Shown here one piece after another: positions 8,181-16,446 of a stretch of DNA of 64,000 nt. The position numbers were made by a program, and so were the translations under genes. The notes beneath the pieces were generated by a model that saw only the letters and a program-made list of their open reading frames with translations, had not been told where the DNA came from and did no database searches. Numbering within the stretch: the stretch's first letter is position 1; every line of letters begins with the position of its first letter. The stretch is from Shewanella amazonensis SB2B (GTDB lineage Bacteria; Pseudomonadota; Gammaproteobacteria; Enterobacterales; Shewanellaceae): NCBI RefSeq assembly GCF_000015245.1, contig NC_008700.1, forward strand, positions 122,001 through 186,000, in the 5' to 3' direction.

Positions 8181-9071
8181 CTAATGGGCCAGTATCAGTA
8201 CAGTGCCGGCCACCGTCATGATGGCGCCGAGCCAGGCGCCCGCCGCAGGGCTTTTGCGATACACCAGCCATAGCAGCGGTAACACCAGAATGGGGCTTAC
8301 CGACGACAAAATCGCCACCAGGCCCGCATTGCCGTGTTTCAGTGCCTGCAATATCAGTGTCATGCCCAGTACCATTGACAGTGCAGCGTTGCCAATGGTG
8401 AGTGCCAACACCTTGGGGGTAGCGGGAGTTTTGGCCTTAGCAACGGAAAAGCCCAGTAGCAAAAGCGCGAAATGCAGCACAAAGGCTGTGCTCATGCGCA
8501 CTGCCGAAGCCGCCACTGCATCTATATCGGTTTCCATCAGGGGTTTGAGCATCAGGGTGGATACCGCTTGGCACAGGGCTGACAAGAGTGCCAGTGCCAT
8601 GCCTCGTTTGACCTGCAGATTACCGTTTTCCCAGGCATGTTCTTCGTTTTTCCGCTTCCCGAAAAAGATGGCCACCATCACGCCGCTGATGAGCAGGCTA
8701 CTGCCAAACAGGGTCCAGCCCCACAGGGTTTCTCCGAGAAACAGATAGGCCAGCACAGCCGAAAACAGTGAGTGGGTGGCAAAGAGTACCCCGGCCCTTC
8801 TGGGCCCCAGGCGATTCATGGCAGCAAACAGCGCCGTATCGCCAATGAAAATCCCTATAAGCCCTGAGAGCGCCAACAAATAAAGACTGTCCAACGTCAG
8901 GCTGTGCCAGCTGCCAACGAACAGCGCCAGCAGCCAGAGCATAACGCTGGCACTGAGCATTCTGATGCGGGTGAAGGCAAAGGCGCCAAGGTGTGTGGCG
9001 GCGGTGGCCGACATCAGGCTGCCAACGGCCCAGCAGGCGGCGGCGAGTAACGCCAGGTATTCAAAGCTCAA
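8181..9071 (-). CDS. EamA/DMT-family transporter
   Basis: A 296-residue inner-membrane protein with ten hydrophobic segments in two five-helix halves, the RhaT/EamA drug/metabolite exporter layout. The second half holds the typical VLALTIGNAALSMVLGMTL and ILSSVSPILVLPLLWLVYR sequences. The start is a TTG at 9071 preceded by AGGCGAA; an in-frame stop closes off anything further upstream and the first helix begins at once, so this start is well supported although rare. It is a single gene. The substrate cannot be predicted. Confidence 0.85.
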   Translation of the reverse strand: MSFEYLALLAAACWAVGSLMSATAATHLGAFAFTRIRMLSASVMLWLLALFVGSWHSLTLDSLYLLALSGLIGIFIGDTALFAAMNRLGPRRAGVLFATHSLFSAVLAYLFLGETLWGWTLFGSSLLISGVMVAIFFGKRKNEEHAWENGNLQVKRGMALALLSALCQAVSTLMLKPLMETDIDAVAASAVRMSTAFVLHFALLLLGFSVAKAKTPATPKVLALTIGNAALSMVLGMTLILQALKHGNAGLVAILSSVSPILVLPLLWLVYRKSPAAGAWLGAIMTVAGTVLILAH

Positions 9072-9235
9072 GGATTCGCCTGTGAGTCAGTGGGATTCGG
9101 GGGCGCCATTATAGAGACTTGGCTATTAATGCTCCAGCGTTCGGTAACTGGCATTCTGTCACTACACAGTTATAGATGAATAAAAATAATTCAAAATATT
9201 CTCCATAACTAAATTTAATAAGAGTATGGATGAAA

Positions 9236-10051
9236 TTATTTTGTCTGGCAGAGGCTGCAAAATACCGTAGTGCGCTGACCCAGGCGAATTTCACTCAGCA
9301 GGTGGCCGCACTCGGTGCAGGTCTCGCCGCCGCGGCCATACACATGTAATTTTTGAGCAAAGTAACCGGGCTTGCCGTCGGCATTGGTAAAGTCCTTGAG
9401 AGTGGTGCCGCCTTGTTTTATAGCCTGCGTCAGTATCGTCTTAACTTCAGCAGTGAGCAGGGTAAGGCGCTCGGCATCGACTTTGCCCGCCTCTGCCTCA
9501 GGGTGAATACCGGCGGCAAACAAGGCTTCATTGGCGTAGATATTCCCCACGCCCACCACGATGGCGTTGTCCATCAGGCACAGCTTGATGGCTTTCTTCT
9601 TACCTTTGAGTGCGGCTTGCAGGTAATCGGCATGGAAAGCGGCCGATAGCGGCTCAGGTCCCAGCTTTTCCAGCAGCGGGTGGGCCGCTTCCGGCAGTTC
9701 ACTCCAGAGCCAAGCGCCGAAGCGGCGGGGATCGTTAAAACGCAATACCCGGCCATTTTGCATCACCAGATCAATGTGATCATGTTTCTCGACAGGGGTA
9801 TTTTTTGGCAGCACCCTCAGGCTGCCGGACATGCCCAAATGCACAATAGTGGTGCCCGCCTGTGTATCTATCAGCAAATACTTGGCCCGGCGTCTGACAC
9901 CCAAAATGGTTTGGCCAACAATGTTTTGTGCTAGTTCTGGCACTGGCCAGCGCAGGTTGGCATTACGCACAATCAGGGCTTCAACGCGGTTGCCTTCCAG
10001 GTGGGGCGCAATGCCCTGGCGGGTCACTTCAACTTCCGGTAATTCTGGCAT
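9236..10051 (-). CDS. mutM: Formamidopyrimidine-DNA glycosylase (MutM/Fpg)
   Basis: A 271-residue bifunctional DNA glycosylase/AP lyase that removes 8-oxoguanine and formamidopyrimidines. The protein starts MPELPEVEVTRQGI with the catalytic Pro1 and Glu2. The mid part has VGVGNIYANEALFAAGIHP (helix-two-turn-helix), and the C-terminus carries the zinc finger CTECG...CSLCQ. Length matches E. coli MutM (269). A 40-codon in-frame N-terminal extension is ignored because Pro must follow Met. A small membrane-protein gene ends 28 bp upstream on the same strand. Confidence 0.97.
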   Translation of the reverse strand: MPELPEVEVTRQGIAPHLEGNRVEALIVRNANLRWPVPELAQNIVGQTILGVRRRAKYLLIDTQAGTTIVHLGMSGSLRVLPKNTPVEKHDHIDLVMQNGRVLRFNDPRRFGAWLWSELPEAAHPLLEKLGPEPLSAAFHADYLQAALKGKKKAIKLCLMDNAIVVGVGNIYANEALFAAGIHPEAEAGKVDAERLTLLTAEVKTILTQAIKQGGTTLKDFTNADGKPGYFAQKLHVYGRGGETCTECGHLLSEIRLGQRTTVFCSLCQTK

Positions 10052-10079
10052 GTTAGTCTCGTGCTGCGGATTATTGGGC

Positions 10080-10517
10080 TTAGTCTGACAAATGGGGCTC
10101 GAGTGCCTGACGCAGGCTGGGAGGAATAAGGTACCAGTGACCCTGGGGCGACTGCAAAAATCCGTCATCAAACAGCAACCAGGTTTGTGGTGGCAAATGG
10201 CCGATGAGAATAGTCAGCTCCCGCGGCCCCATGGGCTGGCCTGGGGCCTGTGACAGAGCTGAGACCTTAAGATTCAACCAGGCATTACCCCAATCATCAC
10301 AGTTGCTGACCTGGCTGTCGCAGGCAAAGATGCCATCGGTGCGTTCCAGTGCGACACCGTCCAGTTGCAGTCCAGTCAGGGGCGTTGAGTCATCAAAGAG
10401 TGGCGCGGCATCTTCCGGCAGGCTGTTCATGCGCTGGTCGAGCAAGGTCAGCACCGAGACCATCAGGATGCAGGCGATGATAATGATGTTGTTCCAGGTA
10501 CGGCGTTTAAGTCCCAT
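10080..10517 (-). CDS. Hypothetical single-span membrane protein
   Basis: A 145-residue protein that I do not recognise. It has one N-terminal membrane helix (NIIIIACILMVSVLTLL, residues about 10-26) preceded by positive residues, so the remainder should be periplasmic. That domain holds two Cys (FACDSQVSNCDDW, near residue 66-73) that could form a disulfide, followed by ELTILIGHLPPQTWLLFDDGF. It lies between moaA and mutM on the same strand, 28 bp from mutM. Coding-like composition and the clear helix favour a real gene. No function can be given. Confidence 0.72.
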   Translation of the reverse strand: MGLKRRTWNNIIIIACILMVSVLTLLDQRMNSLPEDAAPLFDDSTPLTGLQLDGVALERTDGIFACDSQVSNCDDWGNAWLNLKVSALSQAPGQPMGPRELTILIGHLPPQTWLLFDDGFLQSPQGHWYLIPPSLRQALEPHLSD

Positions 10518-10578
10518 GGGAAAAAATCAAGCGAAACCCTGGTGTTGAGTGTAACACGAGATGCCCCGGGTTGAAGAT

Positions 10579-11562
10579 TCAGCCTCCGGTCGCATTCATA
10601 AAGCGCAATATTTGCACGGCACCTGTATCGAATTCGTGGGATTTGGGCTTTTGAGGCATAGCTGCAAGAATGGCGGATTTCAAGGCTTCGGTGTCGCCTG
10701 GATGGCTTCTGAGAATGGCCTTGAGGTCGACAGAGTGTTCGTTTCCGAGGCACAACAGTAAACGGCCCTCAACCGTGACCCTCACCCTGTTACATTCATG
10801 GCAAAAGTTATGGCTGTGGGGCGAGATAAAGCCGATATGTATCGGGCTGTCCGACATCTGATAATAACGCGCAGGCCCACCGGTTCGCTTGTCTGAAAGC
10901 GTCAGTGGATAACGGTTTTCGATGAGGGTGCGCACCTGGTCACTGGACAGGTGACGGGCCGTTTCGCGTTCGTCCATCAAACCTATGGGCATTTCTTCGA
11001 TAAAGGCGATGTCGAGCTGGCGGCTGCGGCAAAAGTCCACCAGGTCCAACACTTCATCGTCGTTTCGTCCCTTGAGGATAACGGCATTGAGTTTAATGCG
11101 CTCGAAACCGGCCTGTTTGGCGGCATCGATGCCTGCTATTACCCTCTCAAGTTTGCCATTACGGGTGATCTGTTCAAAGCGCTCGGGGTTAAGGGTATCC
11201 AGGCTGATATTGAGGCGCCTGAGTCCGGCAGCCCTAAGGGCCGGTGCCAGTTTGGCCAGTCGCGAGCCGTTGGTGGTCATCGACAGCTCCTGCAGACCGG
11301 GCAGTTGCCCCAGTTGCGCCACCAGGTCCGTGCAATCGGTTCTGACCAGCGGCTCGCCGCCGGTGAGGCGAATCTTCTTCACCCCCAGCTCGGTAAAGGC
11401 TTTACCAATGAGCGCCAGTTCCTCAAAACTGAGCACCTGCTCCCGTGTAAGGAAGCAGGGGTCTTCTTCCATGCAATAGACACAGCGGAAATCACAGCGG
11501 TCTGTGACCGATAGCCTCAGGTACTCGACCTTGCGGCCAAAACTGTCGCACAGGGCAGACAT
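10579..11562 (-). CDS. moaA: GTP 3',8-cyclase (MoaA)
   Basis: A 327-residue radical-SAM enzyme that with MoaC converts GTP to cyclic pyranopterin monophosphate, the first step of molybdenum-cofactor synthesis. The N-terminal cluster motif is CDFRCVYC, followed by KIRLTGGEPLVRTD. The second C-terminal 4Fe-4S cluster is in CHECNRVRVT...LLLCLG. The protein ends in the conserved ATGG tail that reaches into the active site. It is the last gene of the tup-mob-moa operon, nine bases after mobB-moeA. The moaC partner is not in this window. Confidence 0.96.
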   Translation of the reverse strand: MSALCDSFGRKVEYLRLSVTDRCDFRCVYCMEEDPCFLTREQVLSFEELALIGKAFTELGVKKIRLTGGEPLVRTDCTDLVAQLGQLPGLQELSMTTNGSRLAKLAPALRAAGLRRLNISLDTLNPERFEQITRNGKLERVIAGIDAAKQAGFERIKLNAVILKGRNDDEVLDLVDFCRSRQLDIAFIEEMPIGLMDERETARHLSSDQVRTLIENRYPLTLSDKRTGGPARYYQMSDSPIHIGFISPHSHNFCHECNRVRVTVEGRLLLCLGNEHSVDLKAILRSHPGDTEALKSAILAAMPQKPKSHEFDTGAVQILRFMNATGG

Positions 11563-11571
11563 GAACCGGCC

Positions 11572-13371
11572 TCAGAGTAAATCAGCAAAGGGCTGGATAT
11601 AAACCCTGCTGCCGATGGCGAGCTGTTCATCCGGCTCTGCCAGCACAATCAGGCAGTTGCCTTTTACCATTGAGCTCAGCATGCCTGAACCCTGCGCCCC
11701 TGTGGTTTTCACATGGAGCTGACCATCGTCTCCCAGATGGTAAATACCCCGGAAAAACTCGGTGCGACCGATACGGCTCCTGAGCACCTCGTCGGTGATG
11801 GCAGGGATAAACCTGGGCTGGTACTGATTTTCACCGGCGAGTTTGCGCAGGGCAGGTTGCACAAATTGCAGGAAAGACACCATCACAGCCACAGGGTTAC
11901 CGGGCAGGCCAAAAAACAGTGCCCGATTGATTTCCCCAAAAGCCAGCGGCCGCCCCGGGCGCATGTTGATGCGCCAGAAACCGATTTGACCAAGCTTTTC
12001 CAGCGCCGTTTTGATGTAGTCGGCATCGCCCACTGACACGCCCCCCGAACTTATCACCACATCGGCGCAGCTGGCACCCTGCTCGAGGGCCGCCATCAGG
12101 CTGGCCTCTGAGTCTTCGATGATGCCAAGGTCAATCACTTCACAGCCAAGACGTTTGGCCATGTTTTTGATAGTGAAACGGTTGGAGTCGTAGATACAGC
12201 TGGGTGCGAGGGGCTCTCCCGGTGCGCTCACCTCATCACCGGTGGAAAACACTGCTACACGTGGGCGGCGCTTTACCTGTACCTTGTCAAAGCCAAGCGA
12301 CGCCAGCAGGCCGGTGGCGGCGGCATCGATGCGTTCACCGGCGCCAAGTGCCACTGCGCCTTTGGTTATGTCTTCTCCGGCCAGACGCACATGCTGGCCG
12401 ACCTCCAGCTTGCCCTGCAGCGACACAGTATCGCCTCTGTCATCGGCAAGCTCCCGTGGCTGAACCGTGTCGGCGCCGGCGGGCAGCGGCGCGCCCGTCA
12501 TGATACGTACCGCCTCACCGGGCTTGAGGGTGTCGGCAAACCCGTGTCCGGCAAATGAGGCACCAACAATGTTCAGCGCGTCCGGCATGGGGTCGGCAAA
12601 GCGGAAGGCAAATCCATCCATGGCCGAGTTGGTTTGCTGGGGCACGTCCACCGGCGAAATGGCGTCGCAGGCCAGCACCCGGCCATCGAGTTCGTCCAGC
12701 GGCGCTAAGTCGGTTTCGCTGACTGGGACGACTTTGGCGAGAATGGCGTCCATACCCTGACGGACCGACAGGGTCTTGCTCATGTCGGCCTCGCAGCCAC
12801 AAGCCGGCGCCAGTGGCAATGACGGCGTGGCAGGGCACCAGTTGGCAATATACTGCTGCACAAAGTCGGCAATTTCGGCCACATTGTTGATATCGAGTCT
12901 TGGCAGGTCGGATGGTAACTGGGTGTCGTCACAGCATGCGACGGCGAGAATGTCCGGATCCTGGGTATGGATAAATGGCTTGCCGTGTGCAGCTCTGTGC
13001 AGCTCTATCTTCGGCAGCGAAAGCTTCTTAAAGCCCTCTACCAGCACAATATCCACCTTGTCGGCTTCGATTTGATTCAGCAGATGGGGCAGCTCGGGGT
13101 CTGAGTCGCGGGCGTCTTCTGTCATCAGTGCCCAACGCACGTGGGAGGCAACCAGCATCTGGCGGGCACCGGCCTTGCGCAGCTCATAGCTGTCCTTGCC
13201 GGGAATATCCACATCAAAGTCGTGGTGGGCATGTTTAACGACAGCCAGCTTTAATCCACGGCGGTTCAGCTCCGGGATGAGTTTCAACAGAAGGGTGGTT
13301 TTGCCAGTGCCACTGTAGGCACAAAATCCCAATACGGGCACGGGAAGGGGATTGCGAAAGGCTGTCGTCAT
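11572..13371 (-). CDS. MobB-MoeA fusion protein
   Basis: A 599-residue fusion of two molybdenum-cofactor proteins. Residues about 10-170 are MobB, a GTP-binding helper of MGD synthesis, with the P-loop AYSGTGKTT, the KHAHHDFDVDIPGKDS stretch and VLVEGFKKL. From about residue 195 it is MoeA, which inserts Mo into adenylyl-molybdopterin: TNSAMDGFAF, GAPLPAGADTV, STGDE, SSGGVSVGDADY and the GLPGNPVAVMVSF loop. The start at 13371 has GAGG five bases upstream; a GTG two codons earlier is possible. It is about 17 bp after mobA. A separate, unfused MoeA is encoded at 32760-34001. Confidence 0.93.
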   Translation of the reverse strand: MTTAFRNPLPVPVLGFCAYSGTGKTTLLLKLIPELNRRGLKLAVVKHAHHDFDVDIPGKDSYELRKAGARQMLVASHVRWALMTEDARDSDPELPHLLNQIEADKVDIVLVEGFKKLSLPKIELHRAAHGKPFIHTQDPDILAVACCDDTQLPSDLPRLDINNVAEIADFVQQYIANWCPATPSLPLAPACGCEADMSKTLSVRQGMDAILAKVVPVSETDLAPLDELDGRVLACDAISPVDVPQQTNSAMDGFAFRFADPMPDALNIVGASFAGHGFADTLKPGEAVRIMTGAPLPAGADTVQPRELADDRGDTVSLQGKLEVGQHVRLAGEDITKGAVALGAGERIDAAATGLLASLGFDKVQVKRRPRVAVFSTGDEVSAPGEPLAPSCIYDSNRFTIKNMAKRLGCEVIDLGIIEDSEASLMAALEQGASCADVVISSGGVSVGDADYIKTALEKLGQIGFWRINMRPGRPLAFGEINRALFFGLPGNPVAVMVSFLQFVQPALRKLAGENQYQPRFIPAITDEVLRSRIGRTEFFRGIYHLGDDGQLHVKTTGAQGSGMLSSMVKGNCLIVLAEPDEQLAIGSRVYIQPFADLL

Positions 13372-13387
13372 GCTCACCTCAAAAAAA

Positions 13388-13978
13388 TCACTGTGTCAGC
13401 GCCTTGGATAGTTGTTCTACTTGCTCTGGCGTGTTGACGTTTACGAAGGCATTGGGCTGGTCGGCAAAGGAAACCACTGCCACCTTGTGTTTGGCGTACC
13501 AAAAATCAATTTTGCGCTCGCCGGCCGCTAAAAAAGCCTTCATGGAATCGCGCAGTGATGGTTTGAGCAGCATCACCACCGGTTGTTCATACTCGCCATC
13601 GCTGGCAACGGCGAGGTCGGCCGCTTCGGCTTCCAGTGCTGCTGCCATCCTGGCAACCAAATCAGTGGGAAGGCAAGGGCAGTCACAGGGTACAACCAAC
13701 AGCAGATCGGCCTGGGTTTTGCCCATGGCGGTTACCATGCCGGCAAGAGGTCCCAAAAAGCCGCTGTCTTCATCACCAAATACACAGTCAGCAAACTGAG
13801 CATACAGGTTTTGATTGCGGTTGGCGTTGATCAGGATCTCCTTAACCTGAGGTTGAATGCGCGTAATGGCATGTTCAATCATGGGTTTGCCAAGGAGCTC
13901 TACCAGCCCCTTATCCTGACCACCCATGCGGCGGGCCTGACCGCCGGCAAGGATGACGGCATCAATGCGCAAGGACAT
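13388..13978 (-). CDS. mobA: Molybdenum cofactor guanylyltransferase (MobA)
   Basis: A 196-residue enzyme that adds GMP from GTP to Mo-molybdopterin, giving MGD for DMSO-reductase-family enzymes. The start at 13978 gives MSLRIDAVILAGGQARRMGGQDKG, the nucleotidyltransferase GGxxxRMGGxDKG loop; AGGA is nine bases upstream. VVPCDCPCLP is the metal-site region. The gene begins 17 bp inside the end of the tupC gene, so the two are translationally coupled, and is followed by the mobB-moeA fusion. Confidence 0.95.
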   Translation of the reverse strand: MSLRIDAVILAGGQARRMGGQDKGLVELLGKPMIEHAITRIQPQVKEILINANRNQNLYAQFADCVFGDEDSGFLGPLAGMVTAMGKTQADLLLVVPCDCPCLPTDLVARMAAALEAEAADLAVASDGEYEQPVVMLLKPSLRDSMKAFLAAGERKIDFWYAKHKVAVVSFADQPNAFVNVNTPEQVEQLSKALTQ

Positions 13979-14654
13979 ATTCGTTTTCCTGTGGTTGTGG
14001 CGTTTTGACTTCAAGGCGCCCCGTGAGGATGCGGCCGTCCTGGATAAGCCAATGATGTTGGCACAGTGCCGTTAAGCGGCCATGCTGGTGGCTGGCTATC
14101 AGCAAGCCGGTGCCGTCTGCCTTGAGCTGTTCTGTCATGTCGAGCACCAGCTCGCGGGAATCTTTATCCATATTGGATACAGGCTCATCGAGCATCAGCA
14201 ACCTGGGCCTGAGCAACCAGGCACGGGCAATGGCCAGACGTTGTCGCTCACCCCCGGACAGATGGCTTGCCTGACTCTGTTGAAGGTGCCCCAGCTGTGC
14301 CATGTCCAATGCCCGTCCGATACGGGAGTCTTCCAGACATCCCAGTTTAAGGGCGAGGTTCAGATTTTCCAGAACTGTGCCTTCAAACAGGTACGGGTGC
14401 TGATGCAGGTAGACGGCGCAGCCGTGAAGCTTGTTCTTTTGCCACAGGCCACGGGGTGGAAAGCCCTGGGCAGTTACCGTGCCATGGGAAGGGGCCTGTA
14501 ATCCGGCGAGGATTTTCATCAGGGTGGTTTTGCCACTGCCGTTGTCACCCATCAGGTAAATGCAATCCCCTTCGGCAAAGGTCAGATTAGCCGACTCAAA
14601 TAATTGTCGTTGGCCGAAGCGAATGCCCAAATCATGGGCAAGGATCCTCGCCAT
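13962..14654 (-). CDS. tupC: Tungstate ABC transporter ATP-binding protein (TupC-like)
   Basis: A 230-residue ABC ATPase. Walker A is GDNGSGKTT (residues about 36-44), the Q-loop region YLHQHPYLFEGTV, signature LSGGERQRLAIARAW, Walker B RLLMLDEP and switch His in IASHQHGRL. It drives import through the permease encoded one base upstream (stop/start overlap TGATG). The family is clear. Tungstate rather than molybdate is inferred from the TupA partner and from the lack of the regulatory mop domain seen in ModC. Confidence 0.9.
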   Translation of the reverse strand: MARILAHDLGIRFGQRQLFESANLTFAEGDCIYLMGDNGSGKTTLMKILAGLQAPSHGTVTAQGFPPRGLWQKNKLHGCAVYLHQHPYLFEGTVLENLNLALKLGCLEDSRIGRALDMAQLGHLQQSQASHLSGGERQRLAIARAWLLRPRLLMLDEPVSNMDKDSRELVLDMTEQLKADGTGLLIASHQHGRLTALCQHHWLIQDGRILTGRLEVKTPQPQENEYVLAH

Positions 14655-15361
14655 CAGTGACTCCTTACCTGATTCTTGCCCCTGAGGTTCCCCAGGGCAA
14701 AGTTCATAATAATGGCCAAAAACAACAACACCAACCCGAGTGCTATGGCCTGAGCAAAGTCGCCCTTACTGGTTTCCAGCGCAATGGCGGTGGGAATATT
14801 ACGGGTAACATACTCGATGTTGCCGCCAACCATCATGGAGCAGCCCACCTCGGTCACAATGCGGGAAAATGCGGCGATAACGGCCAGCAGCAAGGGGCCG
14901 CGCAGTTCACCACTGACCATGAGTATGGCCCTGGGCAGCGAGGCGCCAAGGGTAAGGGCAGTTTCCCATGCGCGCTTATCGGCGCTGGTAAAGGCCGCCT
15001 GGCTCATAGCAATGAGTACGGGCGCACAAATCAGCATTTGCCCGAGGATCATCCCCTGCTGGGTAAAGAGCCAGCGCAGGTCGCCCAACGGCCCCATGCG
15101 GGTCAGCAGTAAATACACCAGCAAGCCAATCACCACAGTGGGTATGGATTGCAGGGTTTGCACCAGATTCAGGACAAAGTGACGGCCGGGAAACTGCTTG
15201 AAGGCGAGCACAAAGCCCAGCAGCATCGAGGGGATGAGGGTGATCAGCAGGGCCGCGAGGGAAACGCCAAAAGACACCCAGATAATCGACCAGAGATCTT
15301 TGTCGAGGGAAAACAGCAGGCCCAGGGCCTGCTGTATCAGTTCAAACCAACTTTGACTCAT
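14654..15361 (-). CDS. tupB: Tungstate ABC transporter permease (TupB-like)
   Basis: A 235-residue inner-membrane permease with six hydrophobic segments and a binding-protein-dependent transport motif around ETALTLGASLPRAILMV (EAA loop) that docks the ATPase. Sequences such as LVQTLQSIPTVVIGLLVYLLLTRMGPLG match the TupB/WtpB permeases. Its ATG overlaps the stop of tupA by four bases. Confidence 0.9.
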   Translation of the reverse strand: MSQSWFELIQQALGLLFSLDKDLWSIIWVSFGVSLAALLITLIPSMLLGFVLAFKQFPGRHFVLNLVQTLQSIPTVVIGLLVYLLLTRMGPLGDLRWLFTQQGMILGQMLICAPVLIAMSQAAFTSADKRAWETALTLGASLPRAILMVSGELRGPLLLAVIAAFSRIVTEVGCSMMVGGNIEYVTRNIPTAIALETSKGDFAQAIALGLVLLFLAIIMNFALGNLRGKNQVRSH

Positions 15362-16170
15362 TGACGATAAGTGGCCTTGAAGAGCTGCTCTCCCTGAACT
15401 TTAAAGTCATTGATCATCTTCTGTCCTTCGGCGCTGATCAGCCAGTCACTCAGGGCTTTGGCACCCTTGTGATTCAGATTGGGATATTTGGCGGAGTTAA
15501 TCAGGATCACCTGATAGGGGTTAGCCAGAGTGGCGCCGCCTTCAAAGTCCACATCCAGATCCAGTTTGCCCTTGTACGCGATGTAAGTACCACGGTCAGT
15601 CAGGGTGTAGCCTTGCAGTTCGTTGGTCATCAGCAGGGTCTTACCCATGCCCTGACCCACTGAGGTGTACCCCTTGAACTCAGGCTTTACATTGGCGGCT
15701 TGCCAAATTTTCAGTTCTTTCTTGTGGGTGCCTGAATCATCGCCACGGGAAATAAAAGGTACGCCGGCGGCAGCAATTTTACCGAATGCTTCTTCGGCGC
15801 TGGCGCTGCCCTTGATTTTGGCCGGGTCGTTCTTGGGGCCGAGCACCACAAAATCGTTTTCCATAATGCCGCGAGGTTCGCTGCCGTAGCCTTCTTCAAC
15901 AAACTTGGCTTCGGCGGCGGGGGCGTGGGTCATCACCAGGTCAACATCACCCTGACGTCCCAGCGCCAGCGCTTTACCGGTACCCGTAGCGATAACCTGT
16001 ACCTTGTAGCCGCTTTGAGCTTCAAAGGTGGGCAGCAGCTCTTTGAGCAGGCCTGAGTTTTCGGTGCTGGTGGTTGTGGCCAGCTTAATCACTTCCTCGG
16101 CCTGTACCGGTGTAATACTCAGCAGGGTGGCCGTCAGGGCCGCGCCCAGAATATGTTTGGTGTTGAACAT
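15358..16170 (-). CDS. tupA: Tungstate-binding periplasmic protein (TupA-like)
   Basis: A 270-residue periplasmic binding protein with a signal peptide ending near residue 24 (VQA-EE). The mature part opens with IKLATTTSTENSGLL and contains FISRGDDSGTH, the TTTS and SRGDDSGTH ligand motifs that distinguish TupA from ModA and WtpA. It captures tungstate with high affinity for TupBC. It is the first gene of the operon tupA-tupB-tupC-mobA-mobB/moeA-moaA, so W (and possibly Mo) uptake is produced with cofactor synthesis. Confidence 0.92.
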   Translation of the reverse strand: MFNTKHILGAALTATLLSITPVQAEEVIKLATTTSTENSGLLKELLPTFEAQSGYKVQVIATGTGKALALGRQGDVDLVMTHAPAAEAKFVEEGYGSEPRGIMENDFVVLGPKNDPAKIKGSASAEEAFGKIAAAGVPFISRGDDSGTHKKELKIWQAANVKPEFKGYTSVGQGMGKTLLMTNELQGYTLTDRGTYIAYKGKLDLDVDFEGGATLANPYQVILINSAKYPNLNHKGAKALSDWLISAEGQKMINDFKVQGEQLFKATYRQ

Positions 16171-16281
16171 GCTTTCTCCTTGGCTTTATTTTGTCGCCTT
16201 GATATCGGGCCCGACAGACATTGCGGGCAATTAGCGCCATACCTATTAGCAATTTGAGTGCCAAAGAATATATAGCGATTT

Positions 16282-16312
16282 GCTTCACATTCCTTTCAGC
16301 AAAGTGTGAAGC
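16282..16312. promoter_or_regulatory. Inverted repeat in the tupA / response-regulator divergent promoter region
   Basis: GCTTCACA (16282-16289) and TGTGAAGC (16305-16312) form a perfect 8-bp inverted repeat with a 15-bp spacer, within the 276-bp divergent region between tupA and the sigma-54 regulator gene. The size and symmetry fit a dimeric regulator site. Which gene it controls is unknown. Confidence 0.45.
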
Positions 16313-16339
16313 AGCTCTCAAGTGCGACAAAAACCTTCA

Positions 16340-16351
16340 GACAAATTGTCC
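16340..16351. promoter_or_regulatory. GACAAATTGTCC palindromic motif
   Basis: GACAAATTGTC is a GACA-N3-TGTC palindrome about 95 bp upstream of the response-regulator start. The same core within a longer match (CAGACAAA-TGTCC) occurs at 24646-24659, upstream of the TonB receptor gene, and a partial GTCAAAATGTCC occurs at 16422-16433. Confidence 0.4.
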
Positions 16352-16446
16352 CAACTCACACTTTAGCTGGTCCATAGTGACCTATCGACCATTTTCCGGT
16401 GATAGAATGACCGCATTGTGCGTCAAAATGTCCAGAAGAAGACAAG

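Noticed and set aside
9109..9294. 61-codon minus-strand frame at the mutM end
   Set aside because: It overlaps the mutM zinc-finger codons in another frame and lacks a start signal.
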